A stretch of DNA of 64,000 nucleotides, taken from contig NZ_AP022595.1 in NCBI RefSeq assembly GCF_010731875.1, positions 2,108,001-2,172,000 on the forward strand, written 5' to 3'. This DNA is from Mycolicibacterium sarraceniae. GTDB taxonomy: Bacteria; Actinomycetota; Actinomycetes; Mycobacteriales; Mycobacteriaceae. This document shows, piece by piece, positions 17,871-26,900 of the stretch. Within the stretch, counting starts at the first letter, position 1; each line of letters begins with the position of its first letter. The notes under the pieces are model-generated. The model was not told the DNA's origin and made no database searches. It saw nothing but the letters and a program-made list of their open reading frames with translations. The translations under genes and the position numbers were made by a program.

Positions 17871-19580
17871 ATGAGTCGAGCCAAACACGTGTGCGTAGGT
17901 GTCGCGGCGGCAGGCCTTTTCGGTCTCGGGACGTCAGTGGCGACAGCTGTCGCCTACGCCGACACGGGGAGTTCCGATGCCGGCCAGTCGGCCAGTGCGG
18001 CCAAGTCCAGCTCGGCCAGCGCCGGACCGAAGGCGCGCAGCCGCACCCAGACCCAGCGCACCACCGGCGCCGTGAGCCACCCCGCCAAGTCCGCGGCGGC
18101 GGCCGGCGAGACTTCCGCCTCCGGACGGACGGTGACATCGCCCGCGGCCGCGGCACTGTCGGTGGCCCTGTCCAGCCTGGGCATCGCCGCTCCGACGCCG
18201 GCCCCTTCGGCCTCCTCGACGACGTCTCCGGTGGTCGGGAACAGTCGTCGCGGCGTGGTGATGACCGCGACCCGTTCGGCGGCGGCGAACGAGGGCGGAT
18301 CGTTGCGCGCCCTGGACGCGAGCACGCCCACCCACGTGCTGGTGATCGGAATCGACGGGACGAATCTCAGTGCGATCCTGTCCGACCCCCGAAACGTGAA
18401 CCTGCAGGCCCTGATGAACGGCGGCACCACCGCCGCGTCGACCATCGTCGGGCACGCCACCATGTCCAACCCGTCGTGGACGGGGATCCTGACCGGAGTA
18501 TGGAGTGAGAAGACGGGGCTGTTCAATAACGTCTTCACGCCGTGGACCTATGACAAGTGGCCAACGATCTTCAATCAGCTCGAGGCCTTCGACCCGTCGA
18601 TCGAGACCACGGTGCTCGCCGATTGGGAGAACATCGCCCAGATCGCCGGCGCCGGCTCGATCCCCGCCGACACGATCAAGTTCTTCCCGAAGTACAACAA
18701 CAGCTGGCTGGACACCGACGACCTGGTGGGCCAGGCATCCGTCGACGCGATCAACGGCACCACCGCCGGCGTCTCCAGCTTCAATTTCACCTACTTCGTC
18801 GGCGTCGACGACACCGGGCACGAGTACGACGCGGGCTCTCAGCAGTACCGGGACGCGCTGACCAACGTCGACCAGAATGTCGGCGACATCATGACCGCGG
18901 TCAACGCCTGGAACGCCGCACACCCTGATGAGAAGTGGACCGTCCTGGTGACCACCGACCACGGGCAGGTGCCGTGGTCGACCATCCGACTCGGCTCGGA
19001 TATGCGGGCGCATGGCTTCCAAACCCCATGGGAAACAACCACTTTCGTCATTGCGAATGGCAGTGACTTCGAGCCGGGTGCGATCAACAACACCTACAGC
19101 AACATCGACATCACGCCGACCGTCGCCAAACTGTTTGGCCTGACCCCGGAGCCGTATTCGGCGGGCAAGCCCCTCATGGAGCGTGCCGCAAACGATTACA
19201 AGCCGGTGGATCCCGGCTTCGATGCCATCAAGGTGGCGCTGACCGCCGCGATCGGGATGTACGGCTATCCCGACGTCGTCACCAACATCGCCCTGGACGT
19301 GCGGACCATCGTCGGCTTCGTGCCTTATTTCGTGTACAGCGTTTTCAACGGACTCACCGCCGACATGACCAGCCCGCTCAAGCTTCCGATCCAATTCGCC
19401 GGGGCGGTGCTCTACCAACTGGTCAACATCCCGGTGCAGATCATCGCCCGGCTGACCGGGGTCACCGGCAACCAGATCATCCCGCCGGACCTGTGGCCGT
19501 ACACGCCGGTGCCGGGGGTTCAGCCGTTGCCGCCCGCGCCGCCCACCGCGGTGCCGGCTCAGGAGTCCATCGCCGTCTGA
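17871..19580 (+). CDS. Secreted alkaline-phosphatase-superfamily (type I phosphodiesterase/nucleotide pyrophosphatase) protein
   Basis: About 569 residues from the ATG at 17871. Residues 1-31 are a signal peptide (VCVGVAAAGLFGLGTSVATA, ending AYADT). Residues 32-145 are a Ser/Ala/Thr-rich linker, then the enzyme domain: first metal Asp in LVIGIDGTNL, nucleophile region GHATMSNPSWTGILTGVWSE, metal ligands in VGVDDTGHEYD and LVTTDHG, and DITPTVAKLFGL near the end of the fold. The C-terminal about 120 residues are hydrophobic and end in a Pro-rich tail (PPAPPTAVPAQE), suggesting cell-wall or membrane association. The substrate is probably a phosphodiester, nucleotide or phospholipid. It is not part of an obvious operon. 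Confidence 0.85.
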   Translation: MSRAKHVCVGVAAAGLFGLGTSVATAVAYADTGSSDAGQSASAAKSSSASAGPKARSRTQTQRTTGAVSHPAKSAAAAGETSASGRTVTSPAAAALSVALSSLGIAAPTPAPSASSTTSPVVGNSRRGVVMTATRSAAANEGGSLRALDASTPTHVLVIGIDGTNLSAILSDPRNVNLQALMNGGTTAASTIVGHATMSNPSWTGILTGVWSEKTGLFNNVFTPWTYDKWPTIFNQLEAFDPSIETTVLADWENIAQIAGAGSIPADTIKFFPKYNNSWLDTDDLVGQASVDAINGTTAGVSSFNFTYFVGVDDTGHEYDAGSQQYRDALTNVDQNVGDIMTAVNAWNAAHPDEKWTVLVTTDHGQVPWSTIRLGSDMRAHGFQTPWETTTFVIANGSDFEPGAINNTYSNIDITPTVAKLFGLTPEPYSAGKPLMERAANDYKPVDPGFDAIKVALTAAIGMYGYPDVVTNIALDVRTIVGFVPYFVYSVFNGLTADMTSPLKLPIQFAGAVLYQLVNIPVQIIARLTGVTGNQIIPPDLWPYTPVPGVQPLPPAPPTAVPAQESIAV

Positions 19581-19610
19581 TGTGTCCGCCCCTCCTGGTT
19601 AAGTGGGGCC

Positions 19611-20726
19611 GTGCTCGACACCATCGCCGTGGAGAACTACCGCTCACTGCGGCGGCTGGTCCTGCCACTGCGCGGGTGCAACGTCGTCACCGGCCCCAAC
19701 GGCAGTGGCAAGTCCAGCCTGTACCGGGCGCTGCGGCTGCTGGCCGACTCGGCGCGCAACGGCGCGGTCAACGCACTGGCCCGCGAGGGCGGCCTGAGCT
19801 CGACGATGTGGGCGGGGCCGGGCACGAACGGTCCGGTGAGCCTCAAGCTGGGCTTCGCCGGTGAGGATTTCGGCTACGCCGTGGATTTCGGGATGCCCGT
19901 CCCCGGCGAATCCGAATTCAACCTGGATCCCGAGATCAAGTCGGAGGCGGTGTGGGCCGGCCCGGTGTTGCGGCCATCGGCTCTGCTGGCGCAGCGATCC
20001 GGTCCGGTGGTGCTGCTCCGTGACGACGAGGGGGAGTGGCGCACTGCGGCGACCCTGCGGCCGTTCGACAGCATGCTCAGCGAGATCGCCGACCCGCAGG
20101 CAGCCCCCGAACTGCTGACGCTGCGGGAACGGGTGCGGTCATGGCGGTTCTACGACCACGTCCGCACCGACAGTGCGGCACCCGCCCGTCGACCCCAGAT
20201 CGGCACTCGGACAATGATTTTGAGTCATGACGGTGCCGACCTCGCCGCCGCGCTGCAGACCATCGCCGAGGTGGGCGACTCCGCGGCGCTGGCCCAGGCG
20301 GTCGACGACGCCTTCGCGGGTAGCCGGGTGGAGATCCGCAACAGCGACGGCCGCTTCGAGGTGACGCTGCGCCAGCCTGGGATGCTGCGGGCGCTGACCG
20401 CGGCCGAACTGTCCGACGGCACGCTGCGCTACCTGCTGTGGGTTGCCGCGCTGCTCACCCCGCGGCCCGCCGGGCTGACTGTGCTCAACGAGCCCGAGGC
20501 CAGCCTGCACCCCGACCTGCTGCCCGCACTGGCCGCGCTGATCGCCCGGTCGTCGGAGCAATCCCAGGTTGTCGTCGTCACCCACGCTGAGACGTTGGTG
20601 GCGGAGTTGCGCCGCCAGCAGCGCGATGTTAATGCCATCGAACTCACCAAGGAGCTGGGCCAGACCGCGATCGTCGGCCAGGGTCTGCTCGACGAGCCGT
20701 CCTGGCACTGGCCTGCACGCGGATGA
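19611..20726 (+). CDS. SMC/RecF-like AAA family ATPase
   Basis: 371 residues from a GTG at 19611. RecF-like start (IAVENYRSLRRLVLPL), Walker A VVTGPNGSGKSSLYRALRLL, ABC signature-like AAELSDGTLRYLLWVAALL, Walker B with the catalytic acid LNEPEASLHPDLLPALAALI, and a switch His in VVVVTHAETLVAEL. There is no TOPRIM or nuclease domain at the C-terminus, so it is not an OLD nuclease. Homologues (COG4637-type) are stand-alone ATPases of unknown role. It is 21 bases ahead of purT in the same direction, but no functional link is known. Confidence 0.85.
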   Translation: MLDTIAVENYRSLRRLVLPLRGCNVVTGPNGSGKSSLYRALRLLADSARNGAVNALAREGGLSSTMWAGPGTNGPVSLKLGFAGEDFGYAVDFGMPVPGESEFNLDPEIKSEAVWAGPVLRPSALLAQRSGPVVLLRDDEGEWRTAATLRPFDSMLSEIADPQAAPELLTLRERVRSWRFYDHVRTDSAAPARRPQIGTRTMILSHDGADLAAALQTIAEVGDSAALAQAVDDAFAGSRVEIRNSDGRFEVTLRQPGMLRALTAAELSDGTLRYLLWVAALLTPRPAGLTVLNEPEASLHPDLLPALAALIARSSEQSQVVVVTHAETLVAELRRQQRDVNAIELTKELGQTAIVGQGLLDEPSWHWPARG

Positions 20727-20747
20727 GCCCACCTATCCTTGGGCGTC

Positions 20748-21926
20748 ATGCGCGTGATGCTGGTTGGATCTGGTGAGCTGAGCCGAGAGCTGGTGCTGGC
20801 CTTCCAGCAGCTCGGTGCCGAGGTCGTCGCTATCGATCGCTATGCCGATGCGCCGGCCCATGACGTCGCCGACGAGGCACTCGTCGTCACCATCACCGAC
20901 CCCGACGAACTGACCGCCGCCATCGCCCGCGTCGAACCGGCCTACCTCGTGGTCGACACCAACGAGGTAGCCATCGATGCTCTGCGGGCCGCCGCCGACG
21001 GCGGATCCACCCAGGTTGTGCCCGGTGTCTACGCCACTCAGCTGAGCCTGGACCGGGAGGGGATGCGCCGGCTGGCCGCCGATGAGCTGGGCCTGCCGAC
21101 CGCCCCGTTCTGGTTCGCCGGGTCCGTCGACGAGCTGACCGCGGTCGCCGAGCACGCCGGGTTCCCGCTGGTGGTCAAGCCGGTGATCGGGGTGCCCGGC
21201 CAAGGGCAGTCGGTGCTGCTGCGGCCCGAGGACGTCGCCCCCGCCTGGCAGCGCGCCGTCGCCGCCGGCGGCCGGGTGCCGCATAACCGGGTGCTTGCCG
21301 AGACGGTCGTCGAGATCGACTTTGCGGTCACCCTACTGACCGTGCGCACCGACGGCCCGGCGGGCCCGGCGCTGCATTTCTGCGAGCCGATCGGGCACCG
21401 CCAGATCGACGGCGGTGTCCTGGAGTCCTGGCAACCGCAGCAGATGACCGTCGCGGCACTGGGGGCGGCGAAATCGGTGGCCGCGCGGATCGTGCGGGCG
21501 CTCGGCGGCCGCGGGGTCTTCGGGGTGGAGCTGCTGGTTCGCGGCGACGAGGTGTATTTCTCCGATGTCAGTGTGCGCCCGTACGACAGCGGACTGGTCA
21601 CGCTGCGCACCCAGCGGCTGTCGGAATTCGAGCTTTTCGCCCGCGCCGTTCTCGGTCTGCCGGTGGACACCATCATGATTTCGCCGGGTGCCGCCGAGGT
21701 CACTTACGGCGGTGCCGACGAGAGCGCCAACACCCCGGAGATCGATCCTGCCGTGCTGGCGGAGGCCCTGGTGGTGCCGGAGAGCGATGTGCGACTGCTG
21801 GGCCGCCATGACGGTTCGGCGCGGTCGCGGCTTGGGGTCGCACTGGCCACCGGCTCGGACGTCACCACCGCCCGTGACCGCGTGCGCCAGGTATCCACCG
21901 TGCTGCATCGGGTGTGGCAGCCGTGA
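20748..21926 (+). CDS. purT: Formate-dependent phosphoribosylglycinamide formyltransferase
   Basis: 392 residues from the ATG at 20748; a TTG at 20739 is less likely. ATP-grasp enzyme that formylates GAR with free formate and ATP in purine synthesis, an alternative to folate-dependent PurN. Seen: MLVGSGELSRELVLAFQQLG (N-terminal nucleotide fold), IDRYADAPAHDVADEALVV, ATP-grasp lysines in FPLVVKPVIGVPGQGQSVL, ETVVEIDFAVTLLTVRT, CEPIGHRQIDGGVLESWQPQ, and the metal-binding GVFGVELLVRGDEVYFSDVS. Order purT, rhodanese, metZ matches Rv0389-Rv0391, with one extra membrane-protein gene here. Its stop overlaps the next GTG. Confidence 0.94.
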   Translation: MRVMLVGSGELSRELVLAFQQLGAEVVAIDRYADAPAHDVADEALVVTITDPDELTAAIARVEPAYLVVDTNEVAIDALRAAADGGSTQVVPGVYATQLSLDREGMRRLAADELGLPTAPFWFAGSVDELTAVAEHAGFPLVVKPVIGVPGQGQSVLLRPEDVAPAWQRAVAAGGRVPHNRVLAETVVEIDFAVTLLTVRTDGPAGPALHFCEPIGHRQIDGGVLESWQPQQMTVAALGAAKSVAARIVRALGGRGVFGVELLVRGDEVYFSDVSVRPYDSGLVTLRTQRLSEFELFARAVLGLPVDTIMISPGAAEVTYGGADESANTPEIDPAVLAEALVVPESDVRLLGRHDGSARSRLGVALATGSDVTTARDRVRQVSTVLHRVWQP

Positions 21927-22360
21927 CCGAACCGGAGCACGACGGCTCGAGCCCGATGCCCATTTTGATCGCGCTGGGTGTTGCCGTGCTGGTGCTCGCC
22001 GCGGTGGGCGCGGCCTGGTTGTTCAGCAATAAGCCGATGAGTGAGGACGTGAAGGTCGGTCGCGCCGCGGTCGGCCAGAACGACGCCCTGCAGCGGGACA
22101 ACTATGGGGACTTCCGCAAGTACACGTGCGCCGCGCAGCGGGGTGTCGAGGCCGAAGTTCTTGACCGCCAACAGAAATCGAAGGCAGCGCAGGGCGCGCG
22201 CTACGTGGACGATGTCACCGAGGTGAAAATCGATGGCGATAAGGCCACCGCCACTGTCGTCTACCACTTCGACCATGCGGCGGATAACAAGATCAAGGTG
22301 CCGATGAACTTCGTGCGCGAGGGCGGCGAGTGGACGGTGTGTTCGCCCGGTCCCGTCTAG
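21923..22360 (+). CDS. Single-pass membrane protein with small extracytoplasmic domain
   Basis: 145 residues from a GTG at 21923 that overlaps the purT stop (GTGA). A short cytoplasmic start is followed by one membrane helix, MPILIALGVAVLVLAAVGAA (residues about 12-35), and an outer domain of about 100 residues ending NFVREGGEWTVCSPGPV. The pattern of a helix, a lone Cys in YTCAAQRG, strands with DGDKATATVVYHFD and a final Trp-x-Val-Cys resembles NTF2-like/DUF4878 lipoprotein-type domains, as in the Rv0361-like gene at 1795. Function unknown. It lies between purT and the rhodanese gene, absent from that position in M. tuberculosis as far as I recall. Confidence 0.75.
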   Translation: MTEPEHDGSSPMPILIALGVAVLVLAAVGAAWLFSNKPMSEDVKVGRAAVGQNDALQRDNYGDFRKYTCAAQRGVEAEVLDRQQKSKAAQGARYVDDVTEVKIDGDKATATVVYHFDHAADNKIKVPMNFVREGGEWTVCSPGPV

Positions 22361-22404
22361 GGACTGCTCAGTTCGATTCAGGATCATGTGGAAGACTCGG
22401 GCGG

Positions 22405-22818
22405 GTGAGTTACGCAGGAGATATCACCCCTGAGGCGAGCTGGAAGCTGCTCAGCGAGAACCCCGAAGCGGTCCTGGTGGACTGTCGCACCGACGCGGAG
22501 TGGCGATGGGTTGGGGTGCCCGATCTGTCCAGCCTCGGCCGCAACGTGGTGTTCGTCGAATGGAATCGCGGCAACGGTCAGCGCAACAACGATTTCGTCG
22601 CCGACCTGATCGCCGCCGGCGTCACTCCCGGCGAACGACCGGTCGTGTTCATCTGTCGCTCCGGTAACCGATCCATCCCCGCGGCTCAGGCGGCGACCGC
22701 CGCCGGAATTGCGCCGTCCTACAACATGCTTGACGGTTTTGAAGGCCAGCTCGATGAGGACTCGCACCGTGGCAGCAACGGCTGGCGGGCGGTCGGCCTG
22801 CCCTGGAAGCAGTCATGA
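22405..22818 (+). CDS. Rhodanese-like sulfurtransferase (Rv0390-like)
   Basis: 137 residues from a GTG at 22405. A single rhodanese domain with AVLVDCRTDAEWRWVGVPDL at the start and the active-site loop VFICRSGNRSIPAAQAA, where Cys carries the persulfide. The end, DGFEGQLDEDSHRGSNGWRA followed by VGLPWKQS, is typical of actinobacterial single-domain rhodaneses. It overlaps metZ by four bases, so sulfur delivery or sulfide handling in homocysteine synthesis is the likely context (inference). The longer frame back to 22330 is not family-like. Confidence 0.93.
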   Translation: MSYAGDITPEASWKLLSENPEAVLVDCRTDAEWRWVGVPDLSSLGRNVVFVEWNRGNGQRNNDFVADLIAAGVTPGERPVVFICRSGNRSIPAAQAATAAGIAPSYNMLDGFEGQLDEDSHRGSNGWRAVGLPWKQS

Positions 22819-24023
22819 GCGACGTCCCTTCGGTGCGGATTCCCGCGCCGCTGCCCGACGGGGTCAGCCAGGCGACGATCGGGGTGCGCGGCGGGTTGTT
22901 GCGCTCGGGATTCGAGGAGACCGCCGAGGCGATGTACCTGACGTCGGGCTATGTCTATGGCTCGGCCGCCGAAGCCGAGAAGGCGTTCACCGGCGATATC
23001 GATCGTTACGTGTACTCCCGCTACGGCAATCCCACGATCTCGATGTTCGAGGAGCGGCTGCGGCTGATCGAGGGTGCGCCGGCTGCGTTCGCGACGGCAT
23101 CGGGGATGGCAGCGGTCTTCACCGCACTGGGCGCGCTGCTGGGCGCCGGTGATCGGCTGGTGGCGGCCCGCAGCCTGTTCGGTTCCTGTTTCGTGGTGTG
23201 CAGCGAAATCCTGCCGCGCTGGGGCGTGGAGACCGTCTTCGTCGACGGCGACGACCTCTCGCAGTGGGAGGAAGCTCTCTCGGTGCCCACCCAAGCGGTG
23301 TTCTTCGAGACACCGTCCAACCCGATGCAATCGCTGGTCGACATCGCTGCGGTATCGGAGATGGCGCATGCCGCCGGAGCGAAAGTTGTGTTGGACAACG
23401 TCTTTGCCACACCGCTGCTGCAGCAGGGTTTCCCCCTCGGTGTCGACGTGGTGGTGTACTCAGGCACCAAGCACATCGACGGGCAGGGCCGGGTACTCGG
23501 CGGGGCGATCCTCGGTGACAAGGAGTACATCGACGGTCCGGTGCAGAAACTGATGCGGCACACCGGGCCCGCGCTGTCCGCGTTCAACGCTTGGGTCCTG
23601 CTGAAGGGCCTAGAGACGCTGGCGGTTCGGGTGGATTATTCGAACCGCTCCGCCCAGCGCATCGCCGAGTTCCTGGAAGCGCAGGCCGGCGTGAATTGGG
23701 TGAAGTACCCGTTCCTGGAATCGCATCCGCAGTTCGATCTGGCCAAAAGGCAGATGCGCGGCGGCGGCACCGTGGTGACCTTCGAACTGGACGGCGGCAA
23801 GGAACGCGCCTTCGAGGTGCTCGACAAGCTGCAGGTTATCGATATCTCGAACAACCTCGGTGACGCCAAGTCGCTGATCACTCACCCGGCCACCACCACT
23901 CACCGTGCGATGGGCCCGGAGGGTCGCGCCTCGATCGGGCTCGGCGACGGCGTGGTGCGCGTCTCGGTGGGGCTGGAAGGTACCGAGGATCTGATCACCG
24001 ACCTGGATCGCGCGCTGAGCTAG
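22815..24023 (+). CDS. metZ: O-succinylhomoserine sulfhydrylase
   Basis: 402 residues. PLP enzyme of the Cys/Met metabolism family that makes homocysteine from O-succinylhomoserine and sulfide. Features: YLTSGYVYGSAAEAEKAFTG, YSRYGNPTISMFEERLRLIE (substrate-binding Arg/Tyr), ATASGMAAVFTALGALL, FFETPSNPMQSLVDIAAVSE, the PLP Asp in KVVLDNVFATPLLQ, and the Schiff-base Lys in YSGTKHIDGQGRVLGGAIL. C-terminal LGDAKSLITHPATTTH. ATG at 22815 overlaps the rhodanese stop. The annotation metZ rather than metB follows the M. tuberculosis Rv0391 neighbourhood. Confidence 0.95.
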   Translation: MSDVPSVRIPAPLPDGVSQATIGVRGGLLRSGFEETAEAMYLTSGYVYGSAAEAEKAFTGDIDRYVYSRYGNPTISMFEERLRLIEGAPAAFATASGMAAVFTALGALLGAGDRLVAARSLFGSCFVVCSEILPRWGVETVFVDGDDLSQWEEALSVPTQAVFFETPSNPMQSLVDIAAVSEMAHAAGAKVVLDNVFATPLLQQGFPLGVDVVVYSGTKHIDGQGRVLGGAILGDKEYIDGPVQKLMRHTGPALSAFNAWVLLKGLETLAVRVDYSNRSAQRIAEFLEAQAGVNWVKYPFLESHPQFDLAKRQMRGGGTVVTFELDGGKERAFEVLDKLQVIDISNNLGDAKSLITHPATTTHRAMGPEGRASIGLGDGVVRVSVGLEGTEDLITDLDRALS

Positions 24024-24025
24024 CG

Positions 24026-24469
24026 GTGTCGCGCAACTCCGATGCCAAGAAGGCCCGCCGCAAGAAGCGGCAGACCGCTCGCGACGAGCGGTGGATCCCT
24101 GACGAGGTCAAGGATCAACTCGATGACGTCGATGTCGAACTCGCCCGAGCGGTCGAGACATTCGACGAGTGGCTGACGTCCCGTGGCTGGACGTTCGACG
24201 CTGAGTTCTCCACCGAGACGTTGATCAGCTGGTTTTATGAGCCGTCGGCCGCCGCTGTCGTCGACGATGCGCACGAACCCGTCACTCGGATCTGGATCAC
24301 CGCATCCGGTGCCGATGACGACTTCCCCGAACGGGTCACGGCCGTGCTTGTCGGCACCGCCGGCGAGGGCGGGGGCGCGCTCTTCACCGTCGAGCCGGAA
24401 GCCCTGCTGGCCGACATCGCGGCGGTCGAGAACTACCGCCCCGGGGACGCCATACCCGTATTGGGCTAG
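24026..24469 (+). CDS. Conserved actinobacterial hypothetical protein
   Basis: 147 residues starting two bases after metZ, from a GTG. The first 20 residues are very basic (KKARRKKRQTARDER), followed by an acidic helix (VKDQLDDVDVELARAVETFD) and an alpha/beta body with WLTSRGWTFDAEFSTETLIS, a Trp-Phe-Tyr segment, and VENYRPGDAIPVLG at the end. I do not recognise the family. The position suggests co-transcription with metZ. The basic N-terminus could contact nucleic acid or ribosomes, which is speculation. Confidence 0.7.
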   Translation: MSRNSDAKKARRKKRQTARDERWIPDEVKDQLDDVDVELARAVETFDEWLTSRGWTFDAEFSTETLISWFYEPSAAAVVDDAHEPVTRIWITASGADDDFPERVTAVLVGTAGEGGGALFTVEPEALLADIAAVENYRPGDAIPVLG

Positions 24470-25011
24470 TCCTTTTCGTCCCCTTTGGGGAGTAGGCGTT
24501 CTCCGGTGGTGGTAGTCGTTGGTGCTGCCGCGTAGTGGGACGTTTGGTGGTGGTGGTCGGCGTCGGCACGTGAGGATCGCCATGGACTGCTCCATCATCC
24601 GTATCATCCGCTGATCGCCACGCCGAACGGATCAGGGTCGGCGCTGCGGCGGTCCAGCTGGGTTGCGCCACCGCGCTGGCGGTGGTGGTGCTGGAAAGCT
24701 TCGGCATGCGGGACCTACTGGCCAGCCACCAGATGCGTTCGCTATCAACGGTTCTCACCCAACCCGAGGCCGTCACGCCGGACTTCGCCGAGCAGGGCGC
24801 CATTGTTGAGGACCGGCTCGCTACATAGTCGTCAGTGACGCCGGCGACGTGGCCGACAAGCTCACCGCCCTGCAGCGGGTCACCGAGGCCGACGAGCTGG
24901 TGGTGACGACAGCTACCCACCGTCACGCCGATCGGCTGCGCTCATTCGAACTGCTCGCCAAACGGTGGGGCATCTGAGGATTATCCGAGAATTCAAGTAG
25001 CGCAATCAATC
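24470..25011. other. Gene-poor stretch with gene debris
   Basis: About 540 bases between the metZ unit and the MBL hydrolase. A small CCCC-TTT-GGGG hairpin lies at 24480-24490, a repetitive Thr-coding (GGT-rich) stretch follows at 24505-24560, then an open but startless frame near 24620-24830 that I cannot place, and the C-terminal tail of a luciferase-like monooxygenase (listed separately). It looks like an eroded insertion or deletion scar. Confidence 0.5.
24823..24977 (+). pseudogene. C-terminal fragment of a luciferase-like (LLM) flavin oxidoreductase
   Basis: The last about 50 codons read VSDAGDVADKLTALQRVTEA then DELVVTTATHRHADRLRSFE and LLAKRWGI before TGA at 24975. This matches the conserved end of the MsnO8/LLM class (GADELMVTT...ADRLRSYELLA). 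No upstream catalytic barrel and no start are present, so it is a remnant. Confidence 0.6.
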
Positions 25012-25746
25012 TCAGCGCGGCGTGGCCTGACGCACCGCTTCGCGGATCGGCCCGACCCACAGGTCGCCGTGGCCTGGGATAAGCACATCGGTTTCCAGCA
25101 TCGCCAGCGCGGACAGGCTGCGCACACAACCCGGCTCGTCGTGGTTAAACACCGGGTGCAGCAGCTGAGGGCCCTTGCGTGGGGCCAGCGGATGCCCGGT
25201 CACCAGGGCGTCGCCGCTGACCAGCACACCGTCGATGATGTAGGAGCAGTGACCGCCGGTATGCCCCGGCGTCGGTATGGCCCGCGGTCGGCCCGGCAGA
25301 CGCTCGGCGACATCCTCGGTGAGTGCGCCGGTCGACGGGATGCCCTCGTGCACCAGCGCACCTTTGCGGGCGATGTCCAGCGACCACTTCACCCACCGCG
25401 GCTGCCAGGCGTGCAGCACCAGGTCGACCGGGGAGGCCTGCTGCAGGTATTCGCGTTTGGCGTGGCCCACCTCGTCGGCGTGGCAGTAGACCGCAGTGCC
25501 ATGGGTTTTGGCGAACCAGATGGCCGAGCCGCAATGGTCGACGTGAGCGTGGGTTAACACGATCCCCGTCACATCCGCCGGCCCGAAGCCGAGTTCCCGC
25601 AGGGATAGCAGGACGTCCTCGCGGCTGCCGGGGAAGCCGGCGTCGATCAACATGACGCCGGTGTCGTCGGTGACCACCGTCCAATTGACCAGGGGGGTCT
25701 GCGCCATGTGGACGTGTTCGGTGATTGCGGTCAGGGCCACGGCCAT
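25012..25746 (-). CDS. MBL-fold metallo-hydrolase (Rv0406c-like)
   Basis: 244 residues starting MAVALTAITEHVHMAQTPLV. The metallo-beta-lactamase fold signature THAHVDHCGSAIWFAKTHG holds the HxHxDH dinuclear metal site; further ligands are in PTPGHTGGHCSYIIDGVLVS, the Asp in VSGDALVTGHP and the His in VLIPGHGDLWVG. It resembles lactonase/glyoxalase-II-like hydrolases; the substrate is unknown. It is divergent from fgd1 with about 60 bases between starts, as in M. tuberculosis Rv0406c/Rv0407. Confidence 0.9.
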   Translation of the reverse strand: MAVALTAITEHVHMAQTPLVNWTVVTDDTGVMLIDAGFPGSREDVLLSLRELGFGPADVTGIVLTHAHVDHCGSAIWFAKTHGTAVYCHADEVGHAKREYLQQASPVDLVLHAWQPRWVKWSLDIARKGALVHEGIPSTGALTEDVAERLPGRPRAIPTPGHTGGHCSYIIDGVLVSGDALVTGHPLAPRKGPQLLHPVFNHDEPGCVRSLSALAMLETDVLIPGHGDLWVGPIREAVRQATPR

Positions 25747-25810
25747 GCCGCGAGTCTAGGACTAGGACTCGCGCGTTCACGGCGGTGCCGAAGGGAGTAG
25801 AAACAAGGGC

Positions 25811-26821
25811 GTGGCTGAACTGAAACTGGGATACAAGGCGTCGGCGGAGCAGTTCGCGCCGCGTGAGTTGGTTGAGTTGGCGGTGCTGGCCGAGGCGCAC
25901 GGGATGGACAGCGCGACGGTCAGTGACCACTTCCAGCCGTGGCGTCACGAGGGCGGTCACGCGCCGTTCTCACTGGCGTGGATGACCGCGGTGGGCGAGC
26001 GCACCCAGCGGCTGATCCTGGGCACATCGGTGCTAACCCCCACCTTCCGGTACAACCCGGCAGTCATCGCCCAGGCGTTCGCGACGATGGGGTGCCTGTA
26101 TCCGGACCGGATCTTCCTCGGCATCGGAACCGGAGAGGCGCTCAACGAGATCGCCACCGGCTACGAGGGGGAGTGGCCCGAGTTCAAGGAGCGTTACGCG
26201 CGGCTGCGTGAGTCGGTTCGACTGATGCGAGAGCTATGGCTGGGTGATCGCGTCGACTTCGAGGGCGAGTACTACAAGACTAAGGGCGCGTCGATCTATG
26301 ACGTGCCCGAGGGCGGCATCCCGATCTACATCGCCGCGGGCGGGCCGCAGGTGGCCAAGTACGCCGGCCGGGCGGGCGACGGCTTCATCTGCACCTCGGG
26401 CAAGGGCGAAGAGCTGTACAAGGACAAGCTCATTCCCGCGATGCGTGAGGGCGCCGAGGCCGCCGGGAAGAATCCCGACGATGTCGACCGGATGATTGAG
26501 ATCAAGATTTCCTACGATCCGGACCCGAAACTGGCACTGGAGAACACCCGGTTCTGGGCACCGCTGTCGCTGACCGCCGAGCAGAAGCACAGCATCGACG
26601 ATCCGATCGAGATGGAAAAGGCCGCCGACGCGCTGCCGATCGAACAGGTCGCCAAGCGCTGGATCGTCGCTTCCGATCCTGACGAGGCCGTGGAGAAGGT
26701 CAAGGATTACGTCGACTGGGGCCTGAACCACCTGGTATTCCACGATCCCCGCCAGGACCAGCGCCGCTTCCTGGAGCTGTTCCAAAAGGACCTCGAACCG
26801 CGGTTGCGCAAGCTGGGTTAG
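25811..26821 (+). CDS. fgd1: F420-dependent glucose-6-phosphate dehydrogenase
   Basis: 336 residues, full length. Oxidises glucose-6-phosphate to 6-phosphogluconolactone while reducing coenzyme F420 to F420H2, the main source of F420H2 for Ddn-type reductases and nitroimidazole prodrug activation. Known active-site residues are present: His40 and Trp44 in [11 protein letters not shown], and the acid loop [20 protein letters not shown]. The luciferase-like barrel is evident ([20 protein letters not shown]). Followed after 79 bases by pta in the same direction. Confidence 0.97.
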   Translation: MAELKLGYKASAEQFAPRELVELAVLAEAHGMDSATVSDHFQPWRHEGGHAPFSLAWMTAVGERTQRLILGTSVLTPTFRYNPAVIAQAFATMGCLYPDRIFLGIGTGEALNEIATGYEGEWPEFKERYARLRESVRLMRELWLGDRVDFEGEYYKTKGASIYDVPEGGIPIYIAAGGPQVAKYAGRAGDGFICTSGKGEELYKDKLIPAMREGAEAAGKNPDDVDRMIEIKISYDPDPKLALENTRFWAPLSLTAEQKHSIDDPIEMEKAADALPIEQVAKRWIVASDPDEAVEKVKDYVDWGLNHLVFHDPRQDQRRFLELFQKDLEPRLRKLG

Positions 26822-26900
26822 GCCGCCGGCGGGTATTCGTCGGGAAGCCGTCATGTAGACGGTGTTGTCGCATCTGTTTCGGTTACGGAAAGCTGGTGGG

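Noticed and set aside
24480..24490. CCCC-TTT-GGGG as a terminator of the metZ unit
   Set aside because: A four-base-pair stem with a three-base loop is too weak to support a terminator call.
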